DNA of 64,000 bases from Gnetum montanum (GCA_015680685.1 MNCI01036589.1:115970-179969); one strand, 5' to 3'; shown: positions 32,413 through 45,100, numbered from the stretch's first letter. Notes: generated by a model not told the origin, from the letters alone. Translations and numbers: made by a program.

Positions 32413-34400
32413 TTGAATGAAAACTCATCCTTGAGTTTCTTACAAAATATTGAAACGGTATGGGATTATTGACTCAAAATGGAACTAATGGGATGCCATG
32501 TGAACGGATCATTATTACAAGACAACACAAAATAGGTGTTCATGACAACAAGGGTGAACACCTTATACATTGACATCAGGCCTTAGTTGGTAGCTGAGAA
32601 AGAGAGAGAGAGAGAAGAAGTTTGTTGCTTCCAATGTCAAGATTGTGCCTTTCATTGTCCACCTGTAAGCGCACCATCAATCTTGCTCCTTGCATAGCTT
32701 CTTCAGCACTGCTCCATTCCAAGTGTTCTTTCCAGATCCAATCCGTTGTTGTATGATTGCCATCTGCACACACAACATAGTCTTATATTAGCAAGGGTAA
32801 ATGAATCACAATGCAATTGATACCTTGCTTCGGTGTAAGTCCATTAGCTGAGTTGTGGTATGGCTGATACGGACCTAGAGATATAATAATGATGACTACC
32901 GAAGGTGTAGGGGTTAGGAGAAAATCGAAAAAATTGGGCCCCATACCCCCATGACTAATCCCAAACCTCTGGTAGCGATAGAATGGAGAAAGAATAAGAA
33001 CAAGAAGATGGAGAAAAAGAGACAACTAGAACATCGATGAAATGGATGTCAAGATGGAAATGAACAAAATAAAATAGACTGCAAAAATGTTAGGGAAAAG
33101 AATTGAATTGGTGCACCAAATAGGAATGTCAATGGGTCCTCCCCAAAGCAGGCTCATGCCCTTAATGCCCTGACAAACCCACATTCAAAGAGTCCGTAGG
33201 CTCTACGAATGTCATTTGGAACAAGAGTTAAAGTCTTAACCATAAGAATTTACCTAAAGTAAAATAATGTGTCAACCAAAATATACACTAATGATATAAC
33301 TGGAAATGAGGTGAACAATGGAGAGAAGGATGGAGAGAAGAGAATGGAATGGAATCTCAAGAACAAGGTGGTGTACAGCCCCTTGTGGAGTTAATGATTA
33401 ATGTGACTTGGTAAATCTCATTCCAACTCTGACCTTAAACAAACCACATCCAGTGACTTTGCATCAATGCATTCGACCAATCCATCCACTTGAATAACAA
33501 GAATGCATCTCCAAAGAGCCACTACCATTTCGATGAAACAAAGGAGGAGAGAACGGGAAGCGATAAGGGCCTTAGTTAGAGGGAACGTTTTTAGTTCCAT
33601 AACCAGTGCTTGTAGCCTAAATGATTATTCCATCTAAGGGGTGTGCTTTGAATTCTCTCTTTTTTCTTTTTTCCTTCTTTCTTTTTCTTCTCTCTTTTTT
33701 TTCTTCTTTTTTTTGTTGTTTTATGTGTTTATGTGTGAGAACCACACCATGTAAAGACTTGTTATTTTTATTTGCTCAACTTCCCTATAATTGGGTAACA
33801 TCAAAATAGTAAGAAAACTCAAGAAGAAAAACATCCAAGCACCCAAGAGAATGGCCAACACAAATGCATCAAGTTCCCTTGAAGTCACACCCTTTTCAAT
33901 CCTTGAGTCCTTCCTTAGTTTGAGAAATACCTAGTCACTAATTCATTATAGGTATTATTTAGAAAGGGACTGTACATTTCCAAGCCAAGAGAGACCATAG
34001 AAATTGGTGGATGTATGGATGAAGTGGACTCATTGCCTACCATATCAAATAAACATACCTTAGTATTAACATCGTAACTTAAAGGTAAAAACCAAACATT
34101 AGCAACCAAATGGAAAATAGTTCATACCATCGTGAAGAACACTTATTAAATGACAAACTTGACAGGATGGATAACAAACACACAAACACACACACAAAAT
34201 GGAAAAGTATAACGATGTTGTAAAACAAAAACAAGAAAAGTTAAAGAAATTTGTAAAACAAAAATGTGTAAGAAAAAAATGTGTAAAACAAAAACGTGTA
34301 AGGCAAAAATGTGTAAGAAAAAAATGTGCAAAACAAAAATGTGTAAGACAAAAATGTGTAAAACAAAAATGTGTAAAACAAAAACTAAAAAGAATTGAGG
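32413..34400 (-). other. 3' non-coding region of element B with a 15-bp minisatellite
   Basis: No conserved domain was seen. At 34240-34390 a unit of about 15 bases (aaaatgtgtaaaaca type) is repeated around ten times, which keeps all frames open and yields artificial Lys-Cys-Val-Lys-Gln or Phe-Cys-His-Thr strings. (AC)n is at about 34178-34198. The equivalent regions of C (52190-52365) and D (39955-40045) have the same repeat. Confidence 0.7.
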
Positions 34401-34411
34401 GCCTCCAATGA

Positions 34412-35245
34412 TCAGCATAGGTGGCCATCTCCCCCATGACTGAATGGAAAGGGAGAGATCCGAAATAATGAGTGCCTATTTGAATTTCTCAAAAGTGTCC
34501 AACTTCTTCCGATTGATGTTCTTAGATTAAGGGGTGGAAGTTGGTGACGCTCATACTCCAATGTATCTATGCCTTCGTTGTTGGCATGAGTTGTTCCCCC
34601 AGTTTGTTCCATGCATATTGGGTTGCTCTTTCGACTAGTTGTCAACCACAAGGTGTCCACTACTTATGTGGTTGCTACATATAGGCATCTTTGTATGTTG
34701 TCCTTTGGTGCACACCGGTTACATGGAAGAGATGCTGAGCATTCTTCCATGTCATCACCCTCTGAGTCACTATATGTGATGCATGGAACCTTCCTCTTCT
34801 CAATCTTTTCATAAATATTTACACTAGATATCTCCAAGGAAAGATCACGGATCCCTAGGCATGTATCTACTATACTTAGCCATGCCCTTCCCCTTATAAT
34901 TGGGAAGTCCCCTTCGTTGTTGTTAACTTCAATCACCAGGAAATCGGCTGGGTATGACCAACCATACATAGCGGTAACTATGTCCTTTACCAATCCCAAG
35001 GGAATGGTGATGGACTAGTTAGCTAGCTCAAGTTAAATGTTGCTCTTCTTGAGTTGGGGCAGGTTCCAGGCTTGATACATTTCTCGTGAGATTAAGTTGA
35101 CTCTGGAACCTGAGTCAAGAAGAGCCTTATGTGGTTCGTTCCAGATGACTTGTAGATAGATTAATGGACTTCCAAGATTAGAGAATTTCCTGAGAATGTG
35201 ACCTACCTTAATCCAGTCGGTTACGGTATGTGTTAGCATAACCAT
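34412..35245 (-). pseudogene. Aspartic protease of element B
   Basis: Minus strand: HTVTDWIKVGHILRKFS, KALLDSGSRVNLISREMYQAWNL (active site D-S-G), then in another frame GLVKDIVTAMYGWSYPADF, FPIIRGRAWLSIVD and KRKVPCITYSDSEGD. Near 34437 the text ends SHGGDGHLC at the deletion junction. A frameshift or stop near 35033 splits it, so it is inactive. Confidence 0.8.
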
Positions 35246-35493
35246 ATGTGTGAAGCTCTATTGTTGGACGGAAGGGAGCTCCGAAGTCTTGTATTTTGGA
35301 GGAGCGTGCATAGACTCAACCACTTATTGTTGTGAGAGCTTGTCTAGGCTTTTGCTCCTAAAGAAAGGTCTTCTCTTTTTGTGGTTGTCAAAACCAGCAG
35401 CGAGTTGAATGTTTACAGCTCTCCTAGCGTTACGTTGCTACAGTTGAGTGGGGAGTTCCCCTTGCATTGTTGGAGAAAGAGGTATAGGAACTA

Positions 35494-37754
35494 TCAGTGG
35501 AAGGGAGGCGGACAAATTTGGAGGATGGAACATATGTGAAGTGTCTCCTGGAGGAGAAGGAGTCCTTCTAAAGTACTCCTAAACTTGGTAGTGATGTTGG
35601 GGAGTTGTGTGATCCATAGAGTCACTTGGAGAAACCAGCTGCTGCACATAATAGCCATAAGGATCGGGTTGTTGGTAAGGGTATTGTTGTCTCGGCGGTG
35701 GCACCCCCCATGACTGTGGGTATTGCCACTACTGATGTTGTCTGATGGGTTGTGGTGGAGTTCCACTTGGATAGTACGTTAACGGTTGGTGGAACTGTCT
35801 TGGGTTACCTTAAGGATAAGGTAACCTTCGGGGTGCTTGACTTTGATTAAGTCTTGGGTTGAGTGCATACACCCCAAACTCCTGTAGATGTGAGATGATT
35901 GGACAACATCCCTTAGGATGGTCATATTGGTAGATCTCACATCCACTGTCATTGTCTATGTCAGAATCCACAACCTCATCGGAGATAGTAATTTTTCCCT
36001 TACACTTGTTATGTGCAGGACCTGAATCTCTCCGCTTTTTCTTGTCTTTGTCACCACTTTGTTCTTCCTTAGACTCCTTTACGATTTTCAGGACAGTTTC
36101 AAGTCTAGAGTCTAAGGAATCCCACAATTGATCCACCTTAGCCGATACTTCTATTGTTAGCTTTTGTATCGAAAAGGTTTTTCTGTTCACCAACTCTTCG
36201 AGTGGTAACTCATCCTCCTCATCACAAAATCTTACTCCCTTCTTTCGAAGGGAGGGATCGTGATTATATTCTTTCGTGTTCTCTCTTTTTTGTAGTTCAT
36301 CTTCTTCTTTGGCTACTTGCTCCAACAATCCATGAATTTCATGGGCTCTAAGTTCTGATAGTCTCCCTTGGGCATAAGTCCCAAGGGTTCTCCTAGTCTC
36401 ATGTCTTAGCCCATCTATGATGTGACGAACTTGGTCCCATTGTGCGTAACCATGGCCCAAGCAACGATGTAACAATGCATAGTACCAGCCCATGACAGCA
36501 TCCAATGGTTCATGATTACCTTGTTTCCATCCTTGGATCTATTTACGCAAATTAGACACTCTGGAGTACGTTTGATATTTATCATTAAATAATTCTAACA
36601 TCGTACTCTATCTCCTAATGGTTTCTGGCTCTAAGGACTGGTGCCAACTCTCTACTTCCTTGATGAGTATCTTAGGAAATAACTTTAGTTTCTGCCACTC
36701 ATTCTATGTTTTGCAAGGCACAGTCATCGTGGAATGCCTGTAAATGATGTTTCGGATCAACATTATATTCCCCCTCAAAGCGTGGGATATTGTTCATGTC
36801 TAAATGCTTGATCCAGCTATCTCTTTGATGCCTTGTCGGTATTCTTACTACCTCCGTTATATCAAGCATACTTCGGGTTGCAAGTAGGGGTTTGTCATGA
36901 TCATCTCTTTCATGACATCTATGATGTCTATGTTGTTTCCTACTTTCCCTTTGTTCATGCCCTTGTCCTCTCTCTCGACTCTCTCATCGAGGTCTCTCAT
37001 TTTGGCTACCTCTATCCTCACTGTTATGCTCTTGATGGCTACGCCCAAATGTGGAAGGAGAGGGTGAGTGATGTGATGAAGGAGAAGAAGAAGGAGAACC
37101 ATCGCCATCACGATGCTTCTTACCTTCTCTTCGGCTGCTACGGCCCTGATTGTGATGACGATCTAAGTGCATGTCCTTGTCATGCGTTGTTGTTCCCTCA
37201 GTGAACAGTTGGGGTTCATGGGGATCAGAACCAGGGTTGTGTATCGTGGAGTGTAGGTTCTGATACCCTACCTCCTCACTACCGTTAGGAGGGGGAACAT
37301 CATTCGATGGAGAACCTGTTATAAGTGGTTCACCATCTTCGATTTCACTTAGGACATGTGAGACCTATTTGCCCTTCAACAATGAATGATGGCTCTCCTG
37401 CCGTGAGTCCCTTAGACGTTGCACCGCTGTGGGATGGTAATTCCTTATGTCATAATCTTCTGCAATGTATTCAGCATATAATTCCATCATGCTTATTTGT
37501 GCAAGAGCATGAAGAAGCATGTTAGGGACTACCTGATCTGGGGGTAACACTATGTTACCTTGCAAATCTCTCCATTGCAGCTGTTCGTCTTGATGGAGGA
37601 TAAAGGTAAAATCTAGTACATACTCATCGGGATGAGTATATACCACTCGGTATTGTTGAGGAACTAGCAGATTTTGGTTATGTGTTTTAGACTGCCGACT
37701 GTTTCTCGTATGATCCCTAGGCGGTGTATTACTTTTGTTCGAAGAAGAAGACAT
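35494..37754 (-). pseudogene. gag: gag of element B
   Basis: The ATG at 37754 starts MSSSSNKSNTPPRDHTRN and runs 129 codons, with DFTFILHQDEQLQWRDLQGN and LLHALAQISMMELYAEYI. A Ser/His/Arg-rich part (about 36850-37170) follows in shifted frames. The capsid core lies at 36500-36850 (decayed). The best piece is 36505-35810: HRCLGHGYAQWDQVRHI, RRTLGTYAQGRLSEL, VNRKTFSIQKLTIEV and the knuckle CEIYQYDHPKGC, where the second Cys is Tyr. A Pro-rich tail ends near 35494. Stops and frameshifts throughout. Confidence 0.82.
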
Positions 37755-37880
37755 CTTGATTTAATTTAGTGTGCTAATTAACTCTTATATAAATTTTTTT
37801 TTAATTTACCCTAAGGGTTTGTTTAAGCTCCCAACGATGTAAGTGATTTCCTAAGTTCTACTTAGCACACAAACACTTAG

Positions 37881-37899
37881 TCCCTGGCAATGGCACCAA
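37881..37899 (-). promoter_or_regulatory. Primer-binding site of element B
   Basis: On the minus strand TTGGTGCCATTGCCAGGGA directly follows the 5' LTR end at 37900. It is the same type as in D and C. Confidence 0.88.
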
Positions 37900-38723
37900 T
37901 GATGAGTGGTGAGGTACCCCTACACTCAACCATACGAATACGAGTGTAGCACGCATGATCTGGTCAAACTTTGCAAACTAAGTACCTACACACCTAATGG
38001 AACACTTAAGGTTAATTATTCATTGTCTTCCCAGACTTACTTGTAGTTGTCATGGTTGTATGGTTAAGTCTGAGGTATATGATTTTTATATCTTTTATAT
38101 TTTATCTCCTATGCTAATGAGGTGAATGGTTGAAGAGACTAATTGACTAACTTTAACTAACTAACTAAGTCTTAATTAACCTAGTGTCAGCATCCATTCC
38201 CACTTACCGTTCACACCCTGAACTGATGCAACCTTAGTTACCAAACGCTAATAGTTGCTGGGATCACCAAGCGTAACGCATGTGCTCAAAGTGGTCGTAC
38301 TGAGGCACTTAACTAGGAGAGAAGGGTTGAGAAAGATTTAATAACTAATAAAGAAATTAAATTATAAATAGTAAATAATAATAAATAAATTCCTAATTAG
38401 CCTATTCCATGCACTGTAAGTTTTATCCAAGAAGTTCGTCTTTATTATCGTATACAAACTTGTGTTCAAGTACAATGTTTGCTCGAATAAAGATCCGTTC
38501 ACTTTGGAGATCCTACTGCGGGCACATGGAAATTAATCTATCTCTAGAGGGGAAAAACTATCAAAGTTTCACTACGGTCTAAGCCTAGGATGAGAAATAA
38601 GGGAGAGCCGCCTCTTAGTTATAGAACTGATGGCGGACCACGATATCACGTACACGATATCACGGGGAACGACGCGATATCGCAGCGGACGTGATATCGC
38701 GTACGTGATATTGCAGCCCATCA
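37900..38723 (-). repeat. 5' LTR of element B
   Basis: 824 bp with the same ends as 31592-32401. Its U3 edge has at least five GATATC boxes (38639-38710). The TATA box position is mutated here (ttagttatag at about 38617) compared with the 3' copy. Confidence 0.9.
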
Positions 38724-39800
38724 AATGGTATGTTCCCAATATAGATCAACTACGAGTTCTCCAAGATGCTCATGGGGGTCCTTGTGGGGATCATTATGCT
38801 GGAAGACAAACAACTATCAAGATCTTGCTTGCAGGATATTTTTGGCCTACATTATTTTGGGATGCCCATCAATTCATCCAATCTTGTGAGCGCTATCAAC
38901 GTGATGGGGGAATGACTACTAGAATGGAGGGTCTGCAACAATGGATTCAACCTTTAAAACCCTTTGACATTTGGTAAATTGACTTTATGGGGCCCATTAC
39001 ACCAATGTCCAATGGAAAAGCTTATATCATAGTTGTCATTGACTACCTTACAAAATGGACAGAAGCAAGCACCGTTAAGGACTGTACATCATCTATAGCT
39101 GCACGATTTGTTCAACAACAAGTCGTAAACAAGTTTGGTGTGCCACGTGCACTTATTTCAGACAATGGTACATACTTCACAAGTGCAAATTTTTAGAAAT
39201 TAATGCAACGCTTAGGGGTTGAGCACAAATTGACTACACCATACCACCCCTAAGTAAATGGTCAAGCTGAGGTCACCATCAGGGAGATTATAAAGATATT
39301 GACAAGAACCATTAGCAAATATAGGCAAGATTGGAGCAGTAAACTAAACGATGCTCTTTGGCCATACCGCTCCACATGAAAACTCTCTATAGGGTACTCT
39401 CCCTATGAGTTAGTGTACAGTAAATTACCAATGCTTCCTATTCAAACTGAGGTCCGTACACTATCCATGGTATGTGACCTCAACCTTGACCTCAACCTAG
39501 CACCAAAAAAATGGTTGATGACTCTTAACTTGTTAGATGAGAATCAATTAGCCACTCTATCATCTAATGAATTGCACAAGGCCTTTAATAAACAACATCA
39601 TGACCTAAGAATTAGGAAAGTTAAATATCAACCAAGAAATAAGGTTCTCTACTGGAATCCCACACATGTGCCATAATGTACCAAATTTCAAATGTTGTGG
39701 GAAGGACTTTATGTCATTCATGCAACTTTTCCTTCAAGGGCCATGATGATATACAGACCTAAGAGCTTGGATAAGAAATTTTTGGTCAGCGTCTAACAAA
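38724..39800 (+). pseudogene. Integrase of element D
   Basis: It resumes D's frame after element B. Zinc part: DAHGGPCGDHYAG and QSCERYQRDG, where the second Cys of C-x2-C is Tyr. Core: IDFMGPITPMSNGKAY (Asp), LISDNGTYFTSANF (Asp), then TTPYHP-stop-VNGQAEVTIRE (Glu). The stop (TAA, 39251-39253) replaces the Gln of the conserved HPQVNGQ. Another stop follows IW at about 38975. The C-terminal part reads ALWPYRST, ELVYSKLPMLPIQTE and ends near 39800. Inactive. Confidence 0.87.
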
Positions 39801-41440
39801 CCAAACCTTTCCATGAGCCTAGGACAGCTAGTACTTATACTACCTCTGTTGGAGAACAACCTTGCTAGCTATTTCAAATCTCCTCCTCCTAACTCAGTCA
39901 TGGGGGAGATGGCCACCTATGCCAACCACTTTATTCCCTCACTCCTTTTTGTATTTTTTTTTTACACATTTTTTTCTTACATATTTTTGTTTTACATATT
40001 TTTGTTTTACACATTTCTTCAAACTTTCTTGTTTTTGTTTTACACCATCGTTCATATTTTTATTATTTCTTTGTTTGGTTTATTCATTTTTATTCATCAT
40101 GCAATAAGTGCTCATGATGGTGGATTGAATTATATACTATCGATTGCTAATGTTTGGTTTTTACCTTTGAATTAGGGTGCTGATACTAAGGTATGGTTCT
40201 TTTCATAAAATAGGCAATGAGTCCATGTTGTTCATGCATCCATGGAATCCTATGGTCTCCTTTGGCTTGGAACTCTATAGTCCCTTTTTCTAATAAACTT
40301 GTTAACGAACAAGTGACTTGGCATTTCTCAAACCAAGGAAGGACTCAATGGTTGACACGGGTGTGACTTCAAGGGGATTCGATGCATTTGTGCTAGCCAT
40401 TCTCTTGGGTTCTTGGATGCTTTTTCTTGGGTTTTCCGCCATTCTGCCACCAATCAAATATCAAGAAGCTGAGTAAATAAAAATAAAAATAAGTCTTTAC
40501 ATGGTGTGGTTCTCACATTAAAAAAAAAAGAAAAAGAAAAAGTGAGAATTCAAAGCACACCCCTTAGACATAATAATGTAATAAGGGCTACAAGCACGGG
40601 TTATGGCACCAGAAAGACATGTTACCCATGCATGAAGGTTCCCTTTAACTAAGGCCCCTTCTTGCATCCTGCTTCTCCATCTCACTCTCCTTGGAATGGT
40701 GGTGCCTCTTTGTGGAAGCATTCTTGTTGCTTCAAGAGGATGGATGGGTCAAGTATATTGATGCGAGGTCACTGAATGTGGATTGGTTTAAGTCTAGATT
40801 TGGAATGAGTTCTACTTAGTTACATTAACCATGGTATACACAAGGGACTTTACACAACCTTGCTCTTGGGATTCGATTCCATTTTCTACTCTCCATCTTT
40901 CTTTTCATTTTCCACTTCATTGCTGATTTTATGATTAGTCCATATCTTGGTTGATGCATTTTTTTCCTTCGTAAATTCTTATGGGTCAGTTTTTTAACTC
41001 TTGCTTCCAAATGACATTCCTAGAGCCTACATACTCTTTGGTTTGTGGGTTTGTCAGGGCATAAAAGGCATGAGCCTACTTTGGGGAGGATCCACTAGCA
41101 TTCCTTTTTGGTGCATTTGTTAAGTTCTTTCCCTTAAACATTCTCTGCAATCAACCATTTCTCCTTTCATCCCCATCTTTGACATCCATTTTATTGGTGT
41201 TGCCATTGTGATTTTTCCCATCTTTCTTGTTCCTTATATTTTTCCATCTTATTGCTACCAAAGGTTTGCTCTTAGTCATGGGGGCCCTAGCACAAATTTT
41301 TCAATTTCTCCATTCTACTACTTGCCTAACCCCTACACCTTGGGTAGTTATCAGTAAAAAACCTCTAACCCAGTTTTTGCCATAACCACAACCTAGCCAA
41401 TGTGATTTATATTGACCAATCCATCCTTGTCCCACAACCA
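39801..41440 (+). other. 3' non-coding region of element D
   Basis: It corresponds to the regions between PR and PPT in B and C. It begins with CAGTCATGGGGGAGATGG (about 39895), passes the tttacacatttttg minisatellite (39955-40045), and holds AGTCATGGGGGCCC at about 41276. No env-like frame or other domain was recognised; small open frames come from the repeat. Confidence 0.65.
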
Positions 41441-41578
41441 GCATGAGAAGACAACAATTAACCAACCCATCCTTGTCCCACAAAGGTGCATAGGCACTTA
41501 GTCCTTGGAATTCAACTGGATCATGCGTGGACGCTCGTATTCGTATGGTTCAGCATAGGGATACCTCACCGCTCATCA
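41441..41578 (+). repeat. Truncated 3' LTR of element D
   Basis: Only the last ~135 bases remain (gaagacaacaattaaccaac... to GCTCATCA), matching 6512-6648 of the 5' LTR. The PPT, U3 and TATA parts are missing, joined to 3' non-coding sequence near 41440. Confidence 0.85.
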
Positions 41579-42170
41579 TTTGTCTTAATCCGATTTTTGA
41601 AAATGGTGCAATCTGGAGACAACATTGTTTAATATTTCTGCGCATAGCTAGATTTTGTAATTTATCAATTTTATGGATATTTTTGTATATGTATGCATCA
41701 TTTTCTACATATGAATTATAGCTAGTGATCTATATAATTTTTTATAATTAGAGAGTAGCCCCAACATTTTTAATTATGCAAAATTATGTACTAAAAGCTT
41801 TTAGATCACATATGGTAGACAAAATTAAAATTTATGATTAATCATATGTAATATGATAAATTTTATCCCATAGAAATTTTTATTGTATTTAATATGATTA
41901 ATTAGGATGGTATGTTAAATTATTTTTTTTAATTTTCCCACAGCGATTAAGAAAAGGAATATAATTTAATAGTTTCATCGTAAGGATATATGAATTTGTT
42001 TGAATGAAATTTAACCCATAGGTGATTTTATGTCATTTGATTCATATTTTTCTTGATTTACATTGGTAAATATGTCTTATGGTATTTTAACCTCAAATTT
42101 AGTGACATAAGCATGATTATGCAATTGTACATCCTATAAGCTACTTTGATTTTAAATGTGACATTCCTGA
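41579..42170. other. AT-rich spacer, no gene seen
   Basis: Low-complexity AT-rich DNA between D and the copia remnant. It could include the decayed 5' part of the copia element, but no LTR or PBS was recognised. Confidence 0.5.
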
Positions 42171-42171
42171 A

Positions 42172-45100
42172 TTAAAGGGTGATAATTATAAGGTGTGGAA
42201 TGAGAGAATTCTTCTTCATTTAGGCTGGATGGACATTGATTATGCTATCTATAAGGATGAACCACCTACTGTTATAGCAATCAACCTTCCAGATGATATT
42301 AGTAATCATGAAAAATGGGAGCGATCTAATCACCTCTATGTCATGTTCATAAAAATCAAGATCTTGATTGGTATGCATGGTTCACTAGAACAGTATGACA
42401 ATGTGTGTTCTTTGTTAAAGGCCATTGATGAATAATTTGAGTCATCAAACAAGGCGTTAGCTAGCACCTTGATAATGAAGTTCTCATCCATGAAGCTCAC
42501 TAAAATTTGTGGTATGCATAAGCACATTCTGCAAATGAGGGATATAGCAACTTAACTCAAAACACTTGAGGTTGAGATGTTTGAACCTTTCCTTATGTAC
42601 TACATCTTAAACATGCTCCCACCATAATATAGACCTTTAAGATTTCTTATAACACACATAAGGACAAATGGTCAATCAATGAATTAATGACCATGTGTGT
42701 ACAAGAAGAGGAGAGACTTGCTATGGAAGCGAAAGAGAGTGTGCATCTGGCTACATAATGAAAGAATAAAGAACAAGCCAAAGGCAAGTGGAAGGTCAAA
42801 TTGCCTACAAAAATTGATATTAAGAAAGAATCCAAATGTTTTTTCTACAAAAATAAAGGGCAGATAAAGAAGAATTGTTCTAAATATCAAAAATGGCTTG
42901 AAAAGAAAGGTACTCGACTCTCACTTGTTTGTTTTGAATCTAATATGGTTGATGTTGGCCATGACACATGATGGATTGATTTTCATTCTACAATCCATGT
43001 TACCAATTCTTTTTAGGGGTGAAAAACCTAAGGAAGCCAGTGGAAAGTGAGTCATGCATCTATTCGGACAATAAGATGGACTCACATGTGGAGGCAATTG
43101 GAACATGAAAATTAGTTTTAAGTAGTGGTTTTGTTTTAGAATTGTAAAAGATATTTTATATTCCAAGTTTTTCAAGGAATTTAATTTTTGTTTCAGGGCT
43201 TGCATCATTGGGATTTTCCTTTAATTTTTTAAACACTATATTTAGTTTACATTGTAGATCTAAACTTATTAGAAGTGGTATATTGATAGATGGTATTTTC
43301 AAAATTAATTTACAAAATGAAACTTCTTATACTTTTATGCATGTTTATGCTAGCATCAATAGATGTGTTATGAATAACGAATAATCTATGTTGTGGCATC
43401 GTAGAGAGAATAAAGAGATTAGTAAATGATGGAGTACTTAGGACTTTAGATTTTACTGACTTTGACACTTGTGTGTTCTGTATAAAGGGAAAGTAGACCA
43501 ATATGTCAAAGAAAGGTGCCAAGAGGAGTTCACACATATTAGAGATCATACATACAAATATTTTTAGTCCAAATATGGATGCATATGGTCAAAGGTATTT
43601 CATTGCCTTTATTGATGATTACTCATGATATATGTATCGCTACCTACTTCATAATAAGAGCAAAGCTTTAGATGCCTTTAAGGTGTTTAAGGCTGAAGTA
43701 GAGAAACAATGTAGTAAGCAAATAAATTTAGTGAGATTTGATAGAGGTGGTGGATACTATGGTAGATATACTGACGATGGACAAGTACTTGGTCCATTTG
43801 CAAAGTTTCTTTAAGAGCATGGAATTTTTCCCCCGTATGCTGTGTCTGGTTCTCTAGACCAGAATGGAATGGCAAAAAAAAAAAAAAATTATTAGATATG
43901 GTGCAGAGTATGCTTAGCAACTCCAACCTTCCTAAGTCCTTGTGGACTAAAGCTCTCAAGATGACAGTGTATATATTAAACCAAGTTTCAACTAAGGTTG
44001 TCTCATAGGAATCATTTGAATTATGAAAATGTTGAAAATTGAGTTTGCATATAATACGCATTTGGGGATGCCCATCTGAAGTAAGAGTCTATAATCCACA
44101 AAAAAACAAGCTAGATCCAAGGACCATAAGTGGGTATTTCATTCAATATACTAAATGATCTAAGGGATACAAATTTTATTGCCCATCACATACTAGTAGG
44201 TTTGTGAAATCAAGGAATGTTAAATTTCTTGAAAATGACTTGATTAGTGGGAGCAGTAGATCTTAGAACATTATTTCTAAGATACGTCATACAGACACTC
44301 AACCCACTATTTCAAATGATAGACTGATTATTGTGCACAACACCCCTAGAGAACAAATGCGTAATGAATAACAACTAGTCATTGAAGTTCCACAAACTGT
44401 TGATCAAGAAGTAGTAGATCTAGCTGAACAAAAAATACCAAAACCTATTGAACAACTTGTTAAACATCATGATCCTTAAGAGAATGATGAACCAACATTA
44501 AGAAGATCTACTAGAGTAAGGTAATTAGTGATTCCTAGTAACTATATGGTGTATCTAAAAGAGTCTGACTACAACATAGGAGCTGAAAATGATCCCAAAA
44601 TGTTTTCATAAGCCATGAGTTGTAAGGAATCTAACTTTTGGTATGATGCCATGAAAGATGAGATGAACTCTATGTCATCTAACAGAGTTTGGGATCTTCT
44701 CAATTTTCCTAATGGTGTAAAAGCCATTGGATGCAAATGGGTCTTTAAGACTAAGAAAGACTCATTGGGCAACATTGAAAAATATAACGACAGACTTGTC
44801 GTTAAAAGGTTCCCTCAGAAGGAGGGAATAGATTACAAGGAGTCCTTTTCTCCTGTATCTAAGAAGGACTCCCTTCATGTTATCATGGCATTCGTTGCAC
44901 ATTTTGATCTTGAATTACATTAAATGGATGTGAAAACAGCATTCCTTAATGGTGATCTAGAGGAAGAGGTTTATATGAAACAACCTGAAGGACATTTCTT
45001 TAGTGATGGTGAGAAATTGGTATGCAAGTTTAAAACATCCATATATGGATTGAAACAGGCCTCCTATAAATGGTACATAAATTTCTATGATATCATCACT

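Larger units (their letters stand above)
31592..38723 (-). mobile_element. Element B: non-autonomous gag-PR gypsy element inserted in D
   Basis: 7.13 kb on the minus strand. LTRs are 31592-32401 and 37900-38723. PBS, gag, PR, a long 3' region and PPT are in order, but there is no RT, RNase H or INT. TSD is gatgg (31587-31591) and aatgg (38724-38728), one mismatch. Removing B restores D's codons R-W-Y-V-P. The PR end (about 34440) joins straight to sequence that lies after INT in D, and C has the same join. Mobilisation in trans by a D-like element is inferred. Confidence 0.9.
5849..41578 (+). mobile_element. Element D: Athila-like Ty3/gypsy retrotransposon, twice interrupted
   Basis: The order is 5' LTR, PBS, gag, PR, RT, RNase H, INT and a truncated 3' LTR, all on the plus strand. 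PR is split by element E (9502-29250). Pol is split between RNase H and INT by element B (31592-38723). With both removed, about 8.8 kb of D remains. It belongs with plant non-chromodomain gypsy elements: the RT active site is FMDDFS and the PBS begins TTGGCACCATTG, as in Athila-type elements. It is dead, with many stops and frameshifts in every module. No TSD could be matched, because the 3' LTR is reduced to its last ~135 bases. Confidence 0.85.

Noticed and set aside
34199-34411. Open frame of Lys-Cys-Val-Lys-Gln repeats (and the opposite-strand Phe-Cys-His-Thr frame)
   Set aside because: It is produced by the 15-bp minisatellite; C and D have the same repeat at 52171-52380 and 39955-40045, with no start or codon conservation.
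39801-41440. A possible env-like gene after integrase in D, as in some Athila elements
   Set aside because: No long frame, signal peptide or convincing membrane segment apart from the T-rich minisatellite translation.
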